From: JABFRJ01 sp031365465
GTDB taxonomy: Bacteria; Pseudomonadota; Alphaproteobacteria; Rhizobiales; Hyphomicrobiaceae
Direction of reading: 5' to 3'
NCBI GenBank assembly: GCA_031365465.1
Contig: JANLYD010000444.1
Location: 1 to 8,521 of the forward strand
Length of the DNA: 8,521 nucleotides
The notes beneath the pieces were generated by a model that ran no database searches, was not told the DNA's origin, and was given only the letters and a program-made list of their open reading frames with translations. The translations under genes and the position numbers were made by a program. Shown in pieces: positions 6,197 through 8,521 of this stretch; within the stretch, counting starts at the first letter, position 1, and every line of letters begins with the position of its first letter.

Positions 6197-6877
6197 ATGA
6201 AAAATACTTTCTGGATGACTGCGTGCGCCGCAGCAGCGCTCATGCCACTTGCGATGATCGGCGAGGCGCGCGCACAGCAGACGCCACCGCAGTTTCCCAA
6301 CATGAGTTTTTTCGTCACCGGCGCTGGTGGGCCCAAGGGCGCCGACTTCGGCGGCATCGCGGGCGCTGATGCGCATTGCCAAACGCTGGCGACCACCGCC
6401 GGCGCTGGTGCCAAGACATGGCGCGCGTATCTGAGCGTGCAGGCGGTGGGCGGGGCGACTGCGGTCAACGCCCGCGACCGGATCGGCAAGGGCCCGTGGG
6501 TGAATGCGGCGGGGACCGAGATTGCCAGCAGCGTCGACGATCTGCACTCGGCCTCCAACAAGATCAATGTCGACGCCGGCTTGTCTGAATCCGGCAGGCG
6601 CGTTCCCGGCCGGCTGTTCGTCGTCAACCAGCACGACATCCTCACCGGATCGGATGAGAACGGCCGCGCCCTGCCGGCCGACAAAGACATGACGTGCGGA
6701 AACTGGACGAAGAGCGGCGAAGGCTCGGCGATGGTGGGTCATCACGATCGCCTGGGGCTGCGCGACGACGCGGCGTCGAAGTCATGGAACGCCTCGCATC
6801 CCTCGCGTGGGTGCAGCGCGGATCAGTTGAAGAGCTCGGGCGGCGCGGGCCTGCTGTATTGCTTCGTGGCGAACTGA
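6197..6877 (+). CDS. Secreted protein with a probable C-type-lectin-like fold
   Basis: This encodes 226 aa. The ATG at 6197-6199 follows an excellent ribosome-binding site (GGAGG at 6186-6190, 6-nt spacing) and opens into a Sec signal peptide (MKNTFWMTACAAAALMPLAM, then IGEARA|QQ, cleavage after residue 26). The mature part begins PNMSFFVTGAGGPKGADFGGIAGADAHCQTLA. It continues with TWRAYLS (74-80), NARDRIGKGPWVNAAG (91-106) and a C-terminus ending GLLYCFVAN. Cys61, Cys167, Cys206 and Cys222 could pair as two disulfides. The pattern of 'GIAGADAHCQ', 'WRAYLS', an 'RIG..PW.N' block and a terminal Cys-rich 'LYCF' resembles bacterial secreted C-type-lectin-like (DUF1554-type) proteins. That assignment is by resemblance, not a search. 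It probably acts in the periplasm or outside the cell, perhaps binding glycan or matrix. The frame is open upstream to 5630, but only this start has a ribosome-binding site and signal peptide. Confidence 0.85.
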   Translation: MKNTFWMTACAAAALMPLAMIGEARAQQTPPQFPNMSFFVTGAGGPKGADFGGIAGADAHCQTLATTAGAGAKTWRAYLSVQAVGGATAVNARDRIGKGPWVNAAGTEIASSVDDLHSASNKINVDAGLSESGRRVPGRLFVVNQHDILTGSDENGRALPADKDMTCGNWTKSGEGSAMVGHHDRLGLRDDAASKSWNASHPSRGCSADQLKSSGGAGLLYCFVAN

Positions 6878-6882
6878 AGTCA

Positions 6883-6947
6883 GGGAGTAGAGAGTAGGGA
6901 GTAGAGAGTAATTCAGTTTTTCTACTCACTACTGACTACTCACTACT
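6883..6947. terminator. Bidirectional terminator-like hairpin made of 14-bp tandem units
   Basis: The left arm holds two exact tandem copies of a 14-bp unit, GGGAGTAGAGAGTA (6883-6896 and 6897-6910). The right arm holds two copies of CTACTCACTACT (6922-6933, 6936-6947), also on a 14-bp period. Bases 6886-6910 pair with 6923-6947 at 21 of 25 positions around a 12-nt loop that includes TTTTT (6917-6921). It lies 5 bp after the lectin-like gene's stop and 15 bp from the cbpM stop on the other strand, the expected place for a shared terminator of convergent genes. The stem is unusual in being built from a repeated unit rather than one GC-rich palindrome. Confidence 0.65.
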
Positions 6948-6962
6948 CGCTTCTCACTCACC

Positions 6963-7328
6963 TCAATCAATATCCTCGGGCGAGCGCGCTTTTGCGCTGA
7001 GCGGCTCGCTGCTCCGGCTCATTCGACGCGTGATGTCGTCCAATACGTTTTCCGGCTGCTCGGCCACCGCCCGCGTCAGCATCCGAAGATGGTGTCGCGC
7101 GTCGTGGATCTGATCGACCAGAGACAGGATGACCGGGAGGGCGGCGTGCTCGAGGCCCATCCGATAGTGCAGGTCGCAGGCCAGCGCGATCCGCGCTTCG
7201 TCGATCGGATCGAACAGGTAACCGACGTCGTCACGGTGCGGCGCGACGATACCGTCGTCGATCCAAGTGATCAGCACACGCCGTTCCAAAAACGTGAACC
7301 GTGCGATGAGTTCGCTTTCACGGATCAT
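6963..7328 (-). CDS. cbpM: MerR-like chaperone modulator protein CbpM
   Basis: This encodes 121 aa. CbpM binds the J-domain of CbpA and blocks its co-chaperone activity. In sequence it looks like a MerR-type winged helix (FTFLERRVLITWIDDGIVAPHRDDVGYLFDPIDEARI, residues 11-47), followed by a helical segment (ACDLHYRMGLEHAALPVILSLVDQIHDARHHLRML, 50-84) and a polar tail. The ATG at 7326-7328 sits one base past the upstream gene's TGA (TGA-C-ATG), with AAGGGG inside the end of that gene as ribosome-binding site, so translation is probably coupled. Tight pairing with a DnaJ-like gene is the usual context for CbpM and supports the call. Confidence 0.85.
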   Translation of the reverse strand: MIRESELIARFTFLERRVLITWIDDGIVAPHRDDVGYLFDPIDEARIALACDLHYRMGLEHAALPVILSLVDQIHDARHHLRMLTRAVAEQPENVLDDITRRMSRSSEPLSAKARSPEDID

Positions 7329-7329
7329 G

Positions 7330-8259
7330 TCAGGCTGCCCCTTTTCTGCGCGGATTCTGCGGGTGCGATTTTTCCCACTCTGCCATGAACTGGGCCAGCG
7401 TCTCGTCGGCGTGTTCGGGGAAAGCGATGTCGATGGTGACCAGATGATCGCCACGCGCCCCCGCTTTGCCGTGCGGCACGCCCTTGCCGCGCAAGCGCAA
7501 CTTTGCGCCTTGCCTGGCGCCTTTCGGCACCTTGACGTCGACCGACCCGTCGACGGTCGCGACCCGAACGCTCGCCCCGTTCAACGCCTCGCCGAGCGAC
7601 ACCGGGAGCACACTCAGAATATCGTATCCCTCGCGCGCGAAGTCGGCATGCGGCCGCACCGCAATCTCGACGTAGGCGTCACCCGGCTTGCCGTCCGACC
7701 CCGGCAGGCCCTGCCCTTTCAGCCGAAGCACTTGGCCGTCGTCGATGCCGGCGGGAATCGTGATGTCGAGCGTCTTGCCGTCGGGCATCGCCACCTTCTT
7801 GTGGGTCCCGGTTACTGCGTCGAGAAATTCTATTTCGAGCGCATATCGAACGTCCTGCGGCGGCCGGCGGAAGCTTCCGGCGTTGCCCCGGCCGCCAAAC
7901 AGATCCGCGAAGATGTCGCTGTCGAAGCCATCTGCGTGGCCGCCCGTCCCAGCGCCGGACGCGCGGCGCGGGCCATACCGCATGTTCGGATCGGCCTCGG
8001 CGTATTCACGATAGAAGTGGCGCTCCGGCTGGCGCTCGGCTCCGGTCTCGTCGATCTCACCGGCATCGTAGCGCTTGCGCTTTTCGACATCGCCGACAAT
8101 GTCGTTGGCTGCGTTGATTTCCTTGAAGCGGTTTTCTGCTGCGGGTTTACCGGGATTGAGGTCTGGATGCGTCTCCTTCGCGGCCTTGCGGTAAGCCGTG
8201 CGAATCTCGTCCTGGCTCGCATTGGGGGCCACACCCAACACTTCGTACGGATTGGCCAT
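7330..8259 (-). CDS. cbpA: DnaJ-like co-chaperone CbpA (curved-DNA-binding-protein type, no zinc finger)
   Basis: This encodes 309 aa, a type-II Hsp40 that stimulates DnaK ATPase and delivers substrates. The J-domain covers residues ~3-67 (NPYEVLGVAPNASQDEIRTA) with the HPD motif at 31-33. A short Gly/Phe linker follows (ADGFDSDIFADLFGGRGNAG, about 109-128), then two C-terminal substrate-binding beta-domains (VRYALEIEFLDAVTGTHKKV; LPVSLGEALNGASVRVATVDG; KLRLRGKGVPHGKAGARGDH). The CxxCxGxG zinc repeats of true DnaJ are absent, as in CbpA. The start is taken as ATG at 8257-8259, giving the common MANPYEVLGV opening. A GTG three codons upstream (8268) is possible but has no better ribosome-binding site. 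It is followed one base later by cbpM, forming a two-gene unit in which the second product restrains the first. dnaK is not in the window. Confidence 0.92.
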   Translation of the reverse strand: MANPYEVLGVAPNASQDEIRTAYRKAAKETHPDLNPGKPAAENRFKEINAANDIVGDVEKRKRYDAGEIDETGAERQPERHFYREYAEADPNMRYGPRRASGAGTGGHADGFDSDIFADLFGGRGNAGSFRRPPQDVRYALEIEFLDAVTGTHKKVAMPDGKTLDITIPAGIDDGQVLRLKGQGLPGSDGKPGDAYVEIAVRPHADFAREGYDILSVLPVSLGEALNGASVRVATVDGSVDVKVPKGARQGAKLRLRGKGVPHGKAGARGDHLVTIDIAFPEHADETLAQFMAEWEKSHPQNPRRKGAA

Positions 8260-8521
8260 TGGCTTCACTCTTTGCCCAGCTCGTTCGTCGCTGGCGTTGG
8301 TCGGCGGCAGCTCAGCATATCATGAGCAGCCACACGTCGGCGCGACTTTTGGCGAAAGGCAATCGTTACCGTGACTTAGACCTCTTTCTTCCCAGAAATA
8401 TCGTTAGCGCGTCCGGCCAACCGTGCTCAAGTTACGATCGATGCGCGGTAAGCATGTTGTGGTTGCGATACGGCCAATGACGGGTAAGGATTGCACGACT
8501 GCGGACGATGCCTTGTGGCGG
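8260..8521. other. Upstream region of cbpA, no gene seen
   Basis: These 262 bp upstream of cbpA contain no convincing coding sequence on either strand within the window. The composition is less GC-rich around 8340-8470 than in the neighbouring gene, as expected for regulatory DNA. A promoter candidate is listed separately (8402-8431). The next gene to the right lies outside the window. Confidence 0.55.
8402..8431 (-). promoter_or_regulatory. Candidate cbpA-cbpM promoter with the same boxes as the parC candidate
   Basis: On the minus strand the motif is CTTGAGC (8431-8425), 17 bp, then CTAACG (8407-8402), followed by ATAT. CTTG-type -35 boxes are also used by alphaproteobacterial RpoH, which would suit a co-chaperone gene, but the -10 does not clearly match RpoH. 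Use of this site would give a ~135-nt leader before the cbpA ATG. By-eye assignment; the repeat of the motif in front of parC is the main support. Confidence 0.25.

Noticed and set aside
5894..6745. Minus-strand open frame of 283 codons across the divergent spacer and the lectin-like gene
   Set aside because: It lies opposite a well-supported secreted-protein gene and crosses the decayed parC copy. No domain or good start is visible.
6883..6947. CRISPR or minisatellite reading of the GAGTAG/CTACTC units
   Set aside because: Units are 14 bp, adjacent without spacers, and arranged as two complementary arms. This fits a hairpin, not a CRISPR array.

Overview
The window looks like chromosomal DNA of an alphaproteobacterium. 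This is inferred from the GC-rich codon use, the style of AlaS and ParC, a zinc-finger-less DnaJ homologue paired with a CbpM-type modulator, and an intergenic inverted repeat of the 'cgtcatcccggcgaaggccggga' style that I associate with alphaproteobacterial genomes. I would not commit to an order or genus.

Layout, left to right. The 3' end of alaS (alanyl-tRNA synthetase) runs rightward into the window and stops at 511. A 325-bp spacer follows, dominated by a near-perfect 33-bp inverted repeat (571-732). From 837 to 5854 every gene is on the minus strand: a small secreted protein of unknown function, parC (topoisomerase IV subunit A), an NAD-dependent sugar epimerase/dehydratase of the CDP-paratose/tyvelose epimerase type, and a GT11-like glycosyltransferase. 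A 342-bp divergent spacer separates these from a rightward gene for a secreted, probably C-type-lectin-like protein (6197-6877). That gene converges on a minus-strand cbpA-cbpM pair (DnaJ-like co-chaperone and its MerR-like modulator). A long imperfect hairpin built from 14-bp tandem units lies between them. The right end (8260-8521) is non-coding upstream DNA of cbpA.

How the genes relate. alaS, parC and cbpA-cbpM are housekeeping or stress functions. The epimerase and glycosyltransferase look like a small surface-glycan cassette, and the sampled part of the epimerase gene is lower in GC than the parC stretch compared. The most notable structural observation is that the cassette is bracketed by two same-orientation copies of the parC start region. 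One is the genuine copy (3583-3693). The other is a decayed copy (6008-6066) that keeps a 16/16 block and a 22/23 block but has lost about 47 bp in between. This suggests the cassette was placed next to parC by an event that duplicated the parC 5' end. Other points of interest are a Phe at the position of the SDR catalytic Tyr in the epimerase, non-standard residues at the ParC quinolone-contact positions, and a shared CTTGAGC-N17-CTAACG promoter-like motif. In front of parC that motif is placed so that the mRNA would be leaderless. I found no complete undescribed system such as a defence island, CRISPR array or retron.
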